A stretch of DNA of 64,000 bases from Paludibacteraceae bacterium (GTDB lineage Bacteria > Bacteroidota > Bacteroidia > Bacteroidales > Paludibacteraceae): the NCBI GenBank assembly GCA_018433525.1, contig JAHDRA010000045.1:57794-121793 (forward strand). The letters are read 5' to 3'. Within the stretch, counting starts at the first letter, position 1, and every line of letters starts with the position of its first letter. Of the stretch, positions 24,926 to 33,785 are shown one piece after another. Both the position numbers and the translations under genes were made by a program. Below the pieces are notes generated by a model. The model made no database searches, was not told where the DNA came from, and saw only the letters and a program-made list of their open reading frames with translations.

Positions 24926-25417
24926 TTAAGGGGTAGAATAGTTTTTTTCGGAAATTAATTTCCCTTTTTCGTCCCACATAAACCACGTTCCGATTTTTTC
25001 GCCCTCATGATAATGCATTTCATAGCGCATGATACCATTATCATCCCATATATGCCAAGTACCATGTTTTTTATCGTTCCGGTAAAAAGCTTCAGATATC
25101 AGTACTCCAGATTCGTTGTATGTGCGCCATGTTCCGTGAAATTTTCCGTTCCGGTAGGAACGTATTTCGTTGGGCTTCCCGTTGGGGAAATAAATAATGT
25201 AATCTCCTTCCGGCTTACCGTCCTTGATGTACATTTCGAGCCGCAAAGATCCATTGTCGTAAAACTCGCGATAATCCCCTGTATAAAGTTTGGTTTGGGA
25301 CAAATCGGTGAAAAACAAACCATCACTTTGCACTATGGTAGATGGTTCGCTTTTTTGTGAAAAAACGCTCATGTGGAGAGTCATTATTACCGACATCAAT
25401 AACAATATTTTGTGCAT
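24926..25417 (-). CDS. Exported protein with MORN/YwqK-like repeats
   Basis: The 163-residue protein has an N-terminal signal peptide (MHKILLLMSVIMTLHMSVFSQ) and then five or more repeats of about 20-23 residues of the type DNGSLRLEMYIKDGKPEGDY, FPNGKPNEIRSYRNGKFHGTW, DNGIMRYEMHYHEGEKIGTW. These are the MORN-variant repeats found in the YwqK family. The family label 'antitoxin' seen in databases is based on a distant homologue and should not be read as evidence of a toxin-antitoxin pair: no toxin gene is adjacent. A -7-like box TACATTTG lies at 25448-25455 on the minus strand, without a clear -33 element. Confidence 0.75.
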   Translation of the reverse strand: MHKILLLMSVIMTLHMSVFSQKSEPSTIVQSDGLFFTDLSQTKLYTGDYREFYDNGSLRLEMYIKDGKPEGDYIIYFPNGKPNEIRSYRNGKFHGTWRTYNESGVLISEAFYRNDKKHGTWHIWDDNGIMRYEMHYHEGEKIGTWFMWDEKGKLISEKNYSTP

Positions 25418-25616
25418 AACTTATATTTTTTATCGTTAATACCTCTACAAATGTAAGTGAAATATATGTGAAAAATTTTCATCATCAAAAAATTTAATAC
25501 ATGTTACAAAAAACAGAAAAAATTTCTCAAGTTTTAGTAGAACGCGAAAATGACTTAGCAAGATAAAAATAATAAGTGTCTTATGAATTTTTACTTGATT
25601 TAAAATTAATTGAAGT

Positions 25617-26594
25617 TTAAATTTTCTTCAATATGGTGTCCATCACCCAATTGGTTCGAATGGCCGAATAGCAATTGCTTACAGGTTCAGTGCCTTTCCC
25701 GTTCAAAAAATTGATAATACTTTCTATCAAATAAAATTGAATGTTTTCCGGTTTTGGTTCCGAAAATTGTTCTACTTTTTCTCCATTTTCAAGCACTATT
25801 GGACTAAAATCGAAAGTTGAACAGGTGAGTGTTGCCTTTGTTCCTACAAAAAGAATCTCGTCGCATCGAAAATTTTCAGGAGCAGAAAAAGTCCACATTC
25901 CGCTACCCAAAATCCCGTTGCTGAAGCGAAAAATTCCGCTCACCGCATCTTCCACTTCATACAGTCCGGCAATGTTGGTTGTAAAACCCTGCGCTTCCGA
26001 AATAGGACCAAGAATAAAATCGAGCAAATCGAATTGATGCGGAGCCAAATCGTAAAAATATCCGCCACCGGCAATTTCCTTCTTAACTCGCCAAGGCAAA
26101 GTATCGGGACGAAAATCATTTTGTGACGGTGGCAGAGCAAACCGAATCTGTACGGAAGAGATTTTTCCAAGCGTTCCCTCGTCGATCAACTTTTTAACAC
26201 GTAAAAAATAAGGTAATGTTCGCCGGTAATAAGCAACAAAACAAGGCACATGGGTTTCTTCGGCAACTTGAACAATTTTCTGACCTTCCAGCCAGGAAGA
26301 AGCAAGAGGTTTTTCTACATAAACAGGTTTGCCGGCTTTCATGGCTTTGATGGCATATTCGGCATGAGAAGAAGGAGGCGTTGCCACATAAACTGCCGTA
26401 ACTTCTGGATCGTGTATCAGCTTGTCGGCATCGTCGTACCACTTTTTCACTCCATGACGTAAAGCGTAGTCTTTGGCTTTGTCCAGACGACGGCTCATTA
26501 CGGCCACAACATCCGAACCCTCGACTTTCTGAAAAGCCGGTCCACTTTTTTTCTCGGTTACATCACCGCAACCTATAAATCCCCAATGTACCAT
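25617..26594 (-). CDS. Gfo/Idh/MocA-family NAD(P)-dependent oxidoreductase
   Basis: This 325-residue enzyme belongs to a family of sugar and inositol dehydrogenases. The N-terminal Rossmann fold has GFIGCGDVTEKKSGPAF, a glycine motif that binds NAD(P), VAVMSRR, and the family hallmark EKP (KPVYVEKPLASS, near residue 90). The C-terminal domain has AGGGYFYDLAPHQFDLLDFILG, where the catalytic histidine of the family is expected. No signal peptide is present, so it is cytoplasmic. It starts one base after the stop of the alanine dehydrogenase gene, so the two are translationally linked. Substrate unknown. Confidence 0.9.
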   Translation of the reverse strand: MVHWGFIGCGDVTEKKSGPAFQKVEGSDVVAVMSRRLDKAKDYALRHGVKKWYDDADKLIHDPEVTAVYVATPPSSHAEYAIKAMKAGKPVYVEKPLASSWLEGQKIVQVAEETHVPCFVAYYRRTLPYFLRVKKLIDEGTLGKISSVQIRFALPPSQNDFRPDTLPWRVKKEIAGGGYFYDLAPHQFDLLDFILGPISEAQGFTTNIAGLYEVEDAVSGIFRFSNGILGSGMWTFSAPENFRCDEILFVGTKATLTCSTFDFSPIVLENGEKVEQFSEPKPENIQFYLIESIINFLNGKGTEPVSNCYSAIRTNWVMDTILKKI

Positions 26595-26595
26595 T

Positions 26596-27708
26596 TTATG
26601 AAATTTGATATTCGGTGTAAGGTAATTCCAATGACTCGGCTACATTTTTAAAAACAATTTTGCCATCGACAATGTTTAAACCGTGCTTTATATCATCGTG
26701 ATTTTTGCAAGCTTTCTCCCAACCAAGTTCAGCAAGCTTGATAACGTAAGGCAATGTGGCATTTGTCAGTGCGCGGGTAGAAGTTATGGGAACCGCACCC
26801 GGAATGTTGGCGACGCAATAATGCAATATGCCGTCCACTTCGTAAACAGGATCGGTGTGGGTAGTCGGATGAGTGGTTTCAAAACAACCACCCTGATCAA
26901 CAGATACATCCACCATAACGGTTCCTTTCTGCATAAGTTTGAGCATTTCTCTTGTAATGAGATGCGGCGCTTTGGCTCCAACCGTGAGTGCTGCACCAAT
27001 CACCAAATCGGCTGTGGGTAAAAGTTCGGAAATGGCATATTTACTCGAGTATTGAGTTATTACATTGGCAGGCATGACATCGTCGAGATAACGAAGCCGA
27101 TACAGATTGACATCGAGCATGGTAACGTTTGCTCCCAAACCGGCAGCCATGTATGCAGCCTGAGTTCCTACTACACCTCCACCAATAATGAGCACATTGG
27201 CTGGACGAACACCGGGAACGCCTCCCAGCAAAATTCCCTTCCCGTTTTGTGGCTTTTCGAGATATTTGGCGCCTTGCTGAACAGACATGCGCCCGGCCAC
27301 TTCACTCATCGGCATCAATAGCGGCAAACTTCCATCTTTTTCCATTACGGTTTCGTAAGCAATACATACAGCCCCACTTTGCATCATGGCTTCGGTAAGT
27401 TTTTTACTCGAAGCAAAATGAAAATAAGTAAACAGTATCTGATTCTTTTTGATAAGAGAATATTCCCTTTCAATTGGTTCCTTCACTTTCACAATTATAT
27501 CAGCCATGTTGTACACTTCTTCAATGGTATCCAACATAACGGCTCCAGCCGATAAATAAGCTTCATTGGAAAATCCGCTCTCTTCTCCTGCTCCCTTTTG
27601 TACAAAAACTTCATGGCCATATCGACAAACCAAGTCCATAACACCGGCCGGAACCATTGCCACCCGACCTTCTTGCGGTTTTATCTCTTTGGGAACTCCT
27701 ATTTTCAT
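26596..27708 (-). CDS. ald: Alanine dehydrogenase
   Basis: Ald oxidises L-alanine to pyruvate and ammonia with NAD, or runs in reverse. The 370-residue protein opens with MKIGVPKEIKPQEGRVAMVP, the family signature with substrate-binding arginine near residue 15. KVKEP (72-76), YFHFA (95-99) and the NAD-binding Rossmann motif VLIIGGGVVGTQAA (residues 168-181) are all present. The C-terminal region has HYCVANIPGAVPITSTRALTNATLPYV, also characteristic. Length matches the family. The Gfo/Idh/MocA gene follows immediately. The region upstream carries the MITE-like element. Confidence 0.95.
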   Translation of the reverse strand: MKIGVPKEIKPQEGRVAMVPAGVMDLVCRYGHEVFVQKGAGEESGFSNEAYLSAGAVMLDTIEEVYNMADIIVKVKEPIEREYSLIKKNQILFTYFHFASSKKLTEAMMQSGAVCIAYETVMEKDGSLPLLMPMSEVAGRMSVQQGAKYLEKPQNGKGILLGGVPGVRPANVLIIGGGVVGTQAAYMAAGLGANVTMLDVNLYRLRYLDDVMPANVITQYSSKYAISELLPTADLVIGAALTVGAKAPHLITREMLKLMQKGTVMVDVSVDQGGCFETTHPTTHTDPVYEVDGILHYCVANIPGAVPITSTRALTNATLPYVIKLAELGWEKACKNHDDIKHGLNIVDGKIVFKNVAESLELPYTEYQIS

Positions 27709-27873
27709 AATCTTTTATATTTAATTAGCTATTTGATAACAAACAGTGTACAATACAAACAAACAACTTCTTCTCACCAAACAATTTGAAATAATTTTGT
27801 GAACATCAAATCGAAAACAGCAACAGGCCTAATGAAGCCGACAAAAAGGCACTTAAATAAATGAATTTTGGCG

Positions 27874-28246
27874 TATAGGTCAAAAAGTAGGCTGTTTTTT
27901 AGAACTTTCTTTCTATAGGTCAAAAAGTAGGCTCAAAATTTTGCTTTCTTTTTTTCTTTTTTGCTAATTAAAAACGGAACTAAATTTTGTTTTAGCACAA
28001 CTAAAATTAAAAGTGTCCAATCATAAGGAATGTATTCTGTGACATTTTTTTAATACGCGGTGACGTCTCCTTATGCCTTAAAAACCCATCTATATATTTT
28101 TCTCATTTTTTTACTTTATCACATTCATTTTTTGTAGTTATTGGCATACCATTTTAAAAGCATATTTTTGTTCAAAATCTTTGATTTATTCCAAAGATAA
28201 TCGTAGCATGGCTTTTAGAAGATTTCAGCCTACTTTTTGACCCATA
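27874..28246. mobile_element. MITE-like element with 20-bp inverted ends
   Basis: The left end is TATAGGTCAAAAAGTAGGCT (27874-27893) and the right end (28227-28246) is its reverse complement with one mismatch. A second direct copy of the left end lies at 27914-27933. The 370-bp interior is AT-rich and has no open reading frame of note. Terminal inverted repeats around a non-coding core suggest a MITE or the remains of an insertion sequence whose transposase is elsewhere. I could not identify a clear target-site duplication. It fills most of the 688-bp gap between ald and pdxA; the remainder holds no gene that I can see. Confidence 0.6.
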
Positions 28247-28396
28247 AGTCTGAATTTTTAACTTTTTTGTAACTTTCATTTTGTTTTAAAACAAATCAAA
28301 ATCATTTCCCCTTTTCTATTAATGAAATGGAACTTCGATTCGGCTACAATAGATATTCGCCATTTTCGCTTATCTGTTTCCGTAAAAACTTTTTAT

Positions 28397-29455
28397 TTAT
28401 CCGTTTTCTTTTTCTTTGCTTTCAAATTTGAGCTGATTTGATTTTAGCTGATGGTTAAGTTCCCTGTTTTTGTAAACATCGCATGCCAGATACAAAGCTT
28501 GTCGGAAAGAATTTTCTGAAGCAACATTCTGTCCGGCAATGTCGTAAGCAGTGCCATGAGCGGGAGAAGTGCGGATAATGGGAAGTCCGGCAGTGAAATT
28601 CACCCCATTGTCCATAGAAATTGTTTTGAAAGGTGTCAGGCCTTGATCGTGATACATGGCCAAAATGCCGTCGAACTTTGTAAAACTTCCCGATCCGAAG
28701 AAACCGTCAGTTGGATAGGGACCGACACAGATTATTCCGGCCTTTTCGGCTTCCTTCATGGCAGGGAGAAGAATAGTTTTTTCTTCGTCGCCAATCAATC
28801 CATCATCGCCGGCATGTGGATTTAGTCCCAAAATGGCGATGCGTGGTCGAACAACCATAAAGTCCTCTTTCAGTGAGTGGTTGAGAATTTGCAGTTTTTT
28901 CAATACCAATTCCGAAGTTAAAGCGGACGGGACCTCGCGTAGTGGAATATGCCCCGTTACAACAGCTATCCGCATCACATCGTTGACCATCAACATCAGC
29001 GCATTTTCCGTGTTCCCGAAGTGCTGGGCAAGATATTCGGTATGACCGGGAAAGTGAAATTTTTCCGATTGGATATTCTTTTTGTTGATGGGTGCAGTAA
29101 CCAACGCATGGATTTCTCCATTTTTCAAATCTTCTACCGCACGTTCGAGGGCAATATAGGCAGCTTCTCCGGCTTCGGGTGTGGATTGTCCAACTTCGAC
29201 CTTAATATTTTCATCTACACAATTGATAATATTAACCCTTTTGTGGTTCAATTCTTTTACCGAACCAATGATGTTGAGATTCAGATTTTGAATATCCAGC
29301 ATTTTTCTATAATATCCGGCAGCTTTGGACGAACCATAAATAATCGGTGTAAAAAAGTCGAGGATAACAGGATCGGACAATGCTTTGAGTATCACTTCAT
29401 AACCTATTCCATTAAAATCTCCATGAGTGATTCCTAAAATAATTTTTTGTTCCAT
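28397..29455 (-). CDS. pdxA: 4-hydroxythreonine-4-phosphate dehydrogenase
   Basis: PdxA oxidises 4-phosphohydroxy-L-threonine in the DXP-dependent pathway to pyridoxal phosphate. The 352-residue protein has GITHGDFNGIGYEVILKAL at the N terminus, the metal-binding histidine in FPGHTEYLA, LNPHAGDDGLIGDEE and the late MYHDQGLTPFKTI with a second metal-ligand histidine; GTAYDIAGQNVA closes the signature. Its substrate pathway also needs DXP from Dxs, which is encoded at 49-51 kb in this window. It is the last gene of a minus-strand run rlmN, amidase, DUF4837, pdxA, with a 23-base gap to DUF4837. Confidence 0.95.
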   Translation of the reverse strand: MEQKIILGITHGDFNGIGYEVILKALSDPVILDFFTPIIYGSSKAAGYYRKMLDIQNLNLNIIGSVKELNHKRVNIINCVDENIKVEVGQSTPEAGEAAYIALERAVEDLKNGEIHALVTAPINKKNIQSEKFHFPGHTEYLAQHFGNTENALMLMVNDVMRIAVVTGHIPLREVPSALTSELVLKKLQILNHSLKEDFMVVRPRIAILGLNPHAGDDGLIGDEEKTILLPAMKEAEKAGIICVGPYPTDGFFGSGSFTKFDGILAMYHDQGLTPFKTISMDNGVNFTAGLPIIRTSPAHGTAYDIAGQNVASENSFRQALYLACDVYKNRELNHQLKSNQLKFESKEKENG

Positions 29456-29478
29456 ATTCTAATGTAAAAATCGAAAAT

Positions 29479-30597
29479 TTATTTTTTTGGTGTTACCGAT
29501 ATTTCCTTTAATGCATTGATTTCCTGTGGTAATTTAGCTGAGTAAACAACTGATTCGAGCTGACGAATGGCATTCCTTTTTTTCTCACCAGGAGCAAAAA
29601 CAAAACCTTCGATAGTAATTACCCGCTGATTAATTTCATCCAAACGGGTATGACTGTAGAATGGACCTCCCATAGCTGCACCATGAAACATTTTCCATAA
29701 TCCTCTAATCTCTGCACAATAACCACCATTCACCCAGATTTCTCTGAAGATTGGTGGATAATATTTGTACTCGGTTCCCATATAAGAGCCTTCTATTTCT
29801 CCCTGAACATTATATTTCATTACCGAATCCCGTTTTGCCAATAAGTAATCTTTTGTAAAAGTGTTTTTGTCGGTATATGGATAGGAGTATATTACTATAT
29901 CTTTCCTTATTTTCGGATTATCGTTCGTAATCCAGTAAAAATCCTTTTTTTTAACTGCTTTTTTAAATTCGCTAGGAATATCGATCTGAATACCAAAAAT
30001 TTTTTCTATTTCTGCTCTAGCTTCTAAATTCACAAAACTTTTGTTGTATTCCATTTGTCTTTGTCGTTCCTGAGTAATAAAAAAATCAAGAATATTTTTC
30101 CCGAATTTTTGCACAGCTTCAACAAACGAACTGTCATTGGGTGCCGTAATTCTGACAATGGCTTGTGGATGAGCCCATTTATCACGTGCATACACTACTT
30201 TTGGTTGAGAGTATTTTTCAGAAATATCGGAAATAATAATATTTCTCGAAGACTTGAACATATTGGAGAACCCTTCCGGTCGACAAGGAATAATATCCAT
30301 TACAGGCTCCGGTTGCGGTAGCGCTTCCATGTCTTGGTCCAACAAGTCAACCAACGTACGACCTGGTGCTGAAATCCACTGTTGATGATCCATTACAACC
30401 AAAACTTCGTACATTGAACCGGTAATTCCTGGCAAGGAACTTTTATTGGAATTGCAACCTGACATGATTAAAAGTAGAGTCAGAACAAATGTTGTTTTTG
30501 TTTTGGTCAAAATAAAATTAAATTTAAGAGTTGAAATATTGCTCACGCGAATCCGTTCTACTATTCTTGCGTGAAATCTTAAGAATGCTCGTTTCAT
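29479..30597 (-). CDS. DUF4837 family lipoprotein
   Basis: This 372-residue product belongs to the Bacteroidota-specific DUF4837 family: SMYEVLVVMDHQQW, YARDKWAHPQAIVRITAPND, and EIWVNGGYCAEIRGLWKMFHGAAMGGPFYSH are typical. A lipobox LIMSGC lies at about residue 47, far from the ATG at 30597. A TTG codon at 30510 would give an 18-residue signal peptide (LTKTKTTFVLTLLLIMSG before the cysteine), which fits a lipoprotein much better, so the true start may be there. The span given is the longer reading. Function unknown; it lies between the amidase and pdxA genes in one operon. Confidence 0.8.
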   Translation of the reverse strand: MKRAFLRFHARIVERIRVSNISTLKFNFILTKTKTTFVLTLLLIMSGCNSNKSSLPGITGSMYEVLVVMDHQQWISAPGRTLVDLLDQDMEALPQPEPVMDIIPCRPEGFSNMFKSSRNIIISDISEKYSQPKVVYARDKWAHPQAIVRITAPNDSSFVEAVQKFGKNILDFFITQERQRQMEYNKSFVNLEARAEIEKIFGIQIDIPSEFKKAVKKKDFYWITNDNPKIRKDIVIYSYPYTDKNTFTKDYLLAKRDSVMKYNVQGEIEGSYMGTEYKYYPPIFREIWVNGGYCAEIRGLWKMFHGAAMGGPFYSHTRLDEINQRVITIEGFVFAPGEKKRNAIRQLESVVYSAKLPQEINALKEISVTPKK

Positions 30598-30683
30598 ATT
30601 CTTTTGTTTTTAAGTTTAAAAAATCGCTTAAATTTATTGGTCTGTTTTTGATATCTTTTATTTATTTGGGACATTATTTGTCT

Positions 30684-33600
30684 TCATGGTTTTGCAAAAA
30701 AATCCAGAACTGACTTCATGAAAGCTTCTCTTTCTGCATCTGAAACGATGGTTTCAAAAGGAAATCCTAACGCACAAATTTTATATTTCCCCGAATAAAT
30801 TACTCCTGCACTCAGATTGTTTTCTGCATAACGACAAAAAGTATAAGCATCCCTTGCAGCGGGTTCAATGGCATCAGGTGATTCGACAAAATAAGAATAT
30901 TGATTGGGTTCGGAGTAATAAGAAAATTGATGTCGAACAAATTGTTTAAATGGAGAAGATACAAATTTTACGTTCCCCGTAATAGCCGCTTGATGTACCC
31001 GATATTTGATTTTAAGAGTGTTTTCTAAAAAACGAATATCGTCTGGTAAGGCGTCATTTCTGTCAAACATATCAGACGCAATTGATGCCCCTGTAACCAG
31101 TAGATTTCCACCTTGCTGATGACAAAACAAATTAATTTTTTGCTGTAAAGCTAATGGAAAAGTTTTAAATAAAGAAATATTTTCTCTAGTGCCAACATCA
31201 GTCTGCTTCTGTTTTCCCAAAATTAAATCTACAGTCTGAAAATCGTTCAAATTTATATCGTCATTCATAACAGCTTCCACACTGCATGAAACAAAAGAAT
31301 AACCGGCGGCACAAATAGCTTTGCCATGCAAAAAAGGGTAATCAAAGGAATTTCCTGCCAGTATTTGGGTTTCATAATTGGCATGACTAGCTCCGAAACC
31401 CGGTGCATCATCGTCGACCCATTTTCTATCACGTCTAAATTCATATTGTTTTCCCGTAAAATTATAGCCATATAAATAAGGGACACCTGCATCCATGTCG
31501 TTCAAAAAGCCTGCATAGGTAGTATCGATTACAAAACCGGCAGGCGGAGCTACTCTTTCAAAACCATTTATGATGAGAACGCTGCCTTTTTCGTGCGGAT
31601 GAGAGCATACCGACAAAATTTCTGAAGGAAAACTCTCTCCACCACGATTTACGGATGTTACTTTAAAACTGTATATTTTCCCTTGTTCCAACACCTTAAG
31701 GTATTCGGTATCCGACACAAGTACCCCATTATCAAAGTCACCATCGTCAATTCTCGTGTACACCACAAAATGTTCTGCTACAGCACTAGGTTCTAATGAA
31801 TCCATTCTTGTTTTCCACCGAAGTTTAACTTTGTTTTTATCTACAAAAATGCAGCTAAATTGTCGTATGGGTAAGGGCTGCACCATATAATCCTCTTCGT
31901 CATTCAATGCCGACAGGTATTTTAAAATTCCTTTGTAAATGGAGCGGCTTACCAAAAACTGAAAACGGGGATCGAGTCCTAATTTCATGTCTGCATAATT
32001 TTGATGCGAAAGTAATTCGAGCAACATAGTCGGAATTTCAGGAACTCTGGCTTCATAGTAAGATTTATTCCAAAGTCCGCGTCTTATCCAACTATCATTA
32101 AAGCTCATGCGTATGTCTTCTACAATTTGAGTTTGAATAATATCGGTCAAATCACGCGAGGCCCAACGCGATACTTTATTATTATAGGATTTCCCATTAC
32201 CCTTGCCGACTGTGAATATTCCCAAAGTGCCAATTACAGAATCGTTTTTGGTTGTTCCGGCATCGGTATGAAGAGCCAAAGACAAATCCAATGGAATATT
32301 CAATCCTTTTCCTTTGGGATGGAGCGAAGAACCTGCCGTGAGAAAATTTACCCATTTAGCTCTTGACTGAAAGTCATCAATATAATCGTTTGCTCCGCGA
32401 TTGGGGCTGTAGATGCTGTCGGGGAACCCAGCCCATTGTAACCAATACCGTGCTCCTTCTGCAAAGCGAGGATAACCGCTTATTTCGGCTTCAGTCTCCC
32501 AACTCAATACCATTTCTTTCTTTAATGCAGGATTTTTTATTTCAGAACTTTTATGGTTTTCCAATATTCCATTCTGATCTGGAGAACGGGCAATATTTCC
32601 CATTCCTCCACCAAATTTCACGGCATCGGCTGTTACAATTTCTTCTTTTTCCCCTGTAAAATTCGATAGTACCACTTTGCCGTTTTCATTTCTTCCTTTG
32701 TCGAAATTAAATTGTCCGAGATAAATCCAAGTTCCGCCACCCATAGTCTGATTCACGGAAAATTTGGTTTTACCTCCCTTGTGGTAGACCGTATAGTGAG
32801 CATTTTCAGTACTTTGGGGTAGTGTTTTATAAGAAACATAAATGCCATATTTCCCTGCTTTAGGAAAATCGGGGATATATTCAACAAAACTTGCTTTGTT
32901 CTCTTTTTCTACCGAATGTATTTGACGGTAACTTCCCATGTTAAAAGGATTTTCGCCTTGTAAATAAAAACTTTTGAAATTTGCAAATCCAAAATCTTGG
33001 CTTTCTGTCCAAACTTCTTGTAGGTTAAATTCCCGATATGAGAGTGAATCTTTATTGTTATTGTCTACAATAACTTCATTGCTTTGCATATCTCTTTCGC
33101 GTGGTGTTAATACAGTGGCTCCGGCATTTTCAAGCATAGGTATCAGATACGGATAAACAATGGATAGGGTAAAAAGATCTTCCACTGTTTGCATCACACG
33201 GGCACGCTGCCACTCCCAACGAGAAATGCTTTGTTCGTAATACAAACCATGACTAGCCCATAGAGCAATATTTTTTCTTTCTAATCCGTTGGTTACATTA
33301 TATGGTTTTGAAAGATTTTTTACCAATGAATACTTTGGTTTTTTTGGATCAAAAATTCTGGTTTCGTCTCTTTTTCTTTTGGTTCGATAAAAATTTGGAA
33401 TTAATTCTTCTATAGTTTGACCGTCGACCATACAAACTATTTTATAGTTTTTGTAGGACGGACTAAAAATTTGTTTGAGTACCCGGTAGATATGTTTTAC
33501 ATTTTCTTCTCTAAAAGGCATATAACCAAACTTTTCATTGGCTTTGATAATAATTTTTTTTTCTCTATTGTTGATATAAATATTATCTACCGATATTTTC

Positions 33601-33773
33601 TCCACAAATGTATATTTATTCGCAATAGAGGTTAGCGAGTCTGAAATTTGTTTTTCTAATAACGATTGTGCAAAAACGGGTTTAGGTAATAATCCCGCTA
33701 AAACAATGATAAATAGCAAAATCGTTTTTTCAGAAATCAGGTGAAATTTATTTTTATTGATTATTTTTCTCAT
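30684..33773 (-). CDS. Exported N-acetylmuramoyl-L-alanine amidase-like protein with golvesin-type insert
   Basis: This 1029-residue protein has a signal peptide (ending LLPKPVFAQS near residue 37). It seems to contain an amidase_3-type peptidoglycan amidase interrupted by an insert. The first zinc histidine would be H175 (LWASHGLYYE), and the later ones H502 (LALHTDAG) and the catalytic glutamate E586 (TMLLELLSHQN). Between them, about 260-390, lies a golvesin/xanthan-lyase-like carbohydrate-binding domain (FVEYIPDFPKAGKYGIYVSYKT ... GTWIYLGQFNFDKG). A fibronectin III-like domain follows at about 620-720, and then a large C-terminal domain of the same family. It is predicted periplasmic or outer membrane. 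rlmN is 12 bases upstream. Confidence 0.75.
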   Translation of the reverse strand: MRKIINKNKFHLISEKTILLFIIVLAGLLPKPVFAQSLLEKQISDSLTSIANKYTFVEKISVDNIYINNREKKIIIKANEKFGYMPFREENVKHIYRVLKQIFSPSYKNYKIVCMVDGQTIEELIPNFYRTKRKRDETRIFDPKKPKYSLVKNLSKPYNVTNGLERKNIALWASHGLYYEQSISRWEWQRARVMQTVEDLFTLSIVYPYLIPMLENAGATVLTPRERDMQSNEVIVDNNNKDSLSYREFNLQEVWTESQDFGFANFKSFYLQGENPFNMGSYRQIHSVEKENKASFVEYIPDFPKAGKYGIYVSYKTLPQSTENAHYTVYHKGGKTKFSVNQTMGGGTWIYLGQFNFDKGRNENGKVVLSNFTGEKEEIVTADAVKFGGGMGNIARSPDQNGILENHKSSEIKNPALKKEMVLSWETEAEISGYPRFAEGARYWLQWAGFPDSIYSPNRGANDYIDDFQSRAKWVNFLTAGSSLHPKGKGLNIPLDLSLALHTDAGTTKNDSVIGTLGIFTVGKGNGKSYNNKVSRWASRDLTDIIQTQIVEDIRMSFNDSWIRRGLWNKSYYEARVPEIPTMLLELLSHQNYADMKLGLDPRFQFLVSRSIYKGILKYLSALNDEEDYMVQPLPIRQFSCIFVDKNKVKLRWKTRMDSLEPSAVAEHFVVYTRIDDGDFDNGVLVSDTEYLKVLEQGKIYSFKVTSVNRGGESFPSEILSVCSHPHEKGSVLIINGFERVAPPAGFVIDTTYAGFLNDMDAGVPYLYGYNFTGKQYEFRRDRKWVDDDAPGFGASHANYETQILAGNSFDYPFLHGKAICAAGYSFVSCSVEAVMNDDINLNDFQTVDLILGKQKQTDVGTRENISLFKTFPLALQQKINLFCHQQGGNLLVTGASIASDMFDRNDALPDDIRFLENTLKIKYRVHQAAITGNVKFVSSPFKQFVRHQFSYYSEPNQYSYFVESPDAIEPAARDAYTFCRYAENNLSAGVIYSGKYKICALGFPFETIVSDAEREAFMKSVLDFFAKP

Positions 33774-33785
33774 TTGAAAGATTGG

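Noticed and set aside
24926..25417. Toxin-antitoxin system
   Set aside because: The MORN/YwqK-like protein is exported and has no adjacent toxin gene; the family name is misleading.
28949..29437. 162-codon frame on the plus strand
   Set aside because: Antisense to pdxA, which is a well-conserved enzyme; the frame looks like its shadow.
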